Assembly: GCA_030043175.1 (NCBI GenBank)
Contig: JASHYD010000340.1
Span: forward strand, 1-5,841
DNA length: 5,841 nucleotides
From: Xanthobacteraceae bacterium
Lineage (GTDB): Bacteria; Pseudomonadota; Alphaproteobacteria; Rhizobiales; Xanthobacteraceae
Direction: 5' to 3'
The position numbers were made by a program, and so were the translations under genes. Shown here one piece after another: positions 5,731-5,841 of this stretch (position 1 is its first letter; each line of letters starts with the position of its first letter). The notes beneath the pieces were generated by a model. The model saw nothing but the letters and a program-made list of their open reading frames with translations, was not told the DNA's origin and ran no database searches.

Positions 5731-5734
5731 GCAG

Positions 5735-5841
5735 ATGGCTCCAGTCTATTTGCAATATGGATGTGGGTTTTCCGTTGGGAAAGATTGGCTGAACTTTGAT
5801 AGCTCGCCGACGCTTCGGATCGAGTGCCTACCGGTTCTCAA
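5735..5841 (+). CDS. Probable SAM-dependent methyltransferase-like protein (N-terminal fragment)
   Basis: Only the first 35 codons are in the window, with no stop before the edge. The translation contains VYLQYGCGF (4-12), KDWLNFDSS (16-24) and PTLRIE (25-30). This GCG...W.NFD arrangement is what I know from the start of small class I methyltransferase-like proteins often found in cell-surface polysaccharide clusters, where the GCG turn is the degenerate SAM-binding glycine loop and the Asp lies at the end of strand 2. The role is inferred from family resemblance alone; the catalytic part is missing. By hand count the fragment is about 50% GC, and its first 70 nt about 43%, clearly below the genes to its left, which hints at a transferred block beginning here. 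The start rests on the AAGGGTGA ribosome site; ATGs at 5702 and 5705 are in frame and would add 10 or 11 residues. Confidence 0.7.
   Translation, partial: MAPVYLQYGCGFSVGKDWLNFDSSPTLRIECLPVL

Larger units (their letters stand above)
5268..5734. other. Intergenic region without a convincing gene
   Basis: The 467 nt between the MFS stop and the next gene have open frames on both strands, but their translations show no recognisable domain and no good RBS. Several dyads are present: CGGACTG/CAGTCCG (5430-5436 and 5480-5486), AGGCGAT-GAC-ATCGCCT (5631-5647) and the palindrome TTGGCGCCAA (5659-5668). None is followed by a T-run. I saw no transposase remnant, tRNA or attachment site. Confidence 0.5.

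Noticed and set aside
1..5841. CRISPR arrays, tRNA or rRNA genes, insertion sequences, toxin-antitoxin or phage-defence systems
   Set aside because: No regularly spaced repeats, cloverleaf-like sequences, transposase motifs or defence domains were seen on either strand. The P-loop domain of the kinase resembles zeta-type kinases only in general fold motifs, and no antitoxin is adjacent.

Overview
The window looks like chromosomal DNA from a GC-rich alphaproteobacterium, most likely Bradyrhizobium, Rhodopseudomonas or a relative (order Hyphomicrobiales). This is inferred from the high GC content, the strong G/C preference at third codon positions, and how closely several predicted proteins resemble families I know from that group. 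No database search was possible.

Layout, left to right. (1) Minus strand, 889 down to the left edge: the N-terminal 296 residues of a thiamine-pyrophosphate-dependent enzyme of the acetolactate synthase-like superfamily, cut off by the window. (2) 890-1244: a GC-rich non-coding gap holding a candidate sigma70-type promoter for that gene and a strong hairpin touching its -35. (3) Minus strand 1245-1718: a complete Hsp20/alpha-crystallin small heat-shock protein, preceded by a sigma32-like promoter, a leader of about 80 nt, and a hairpin that would bury both the Shine-Dalgarno and the AUG. (4) Minus strand 1861-2256: a 131-residue conserved hypothetical protein. (5) 2257-2438: a divergent intergenic region with two perfect inverted repeats. 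(6) Plus strand, about 2439-3986: a two-domain kinase, with an aminoglycoside-phosphotransferase-like domain fused to a P-loop kinase domain. (7) Plus strand 4065-5267: a 12-TM major facilitator transporter of the YnfM type, possibly leaderless. (8) 5268-5734: 467 nt without a convincing gene. (9) Plus strand 5735 to the right edge: the first 35 codons of a probable SAM-dependent methyltransferase-like protein, with clearly lower GC than the rest.

The genes do not form one obvious pathway. The three minus-strand genes each have their own leader or gap and need not be co-transcribed. The Hsp20 chaperone is the only clear stress gene. The kinase fusion and the transporter are same-strand neighbours 78 nt apart, but a promoter candidate in the gap argues for separate transcription. 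I saw no mobile element, CRISPR array, tRNA, rRNA or defence system. The most interesting signals are the hairpin that sequesters the hsp20 start site, the unassigned kinase fusion, and the lower-GC gene start at the right edge.
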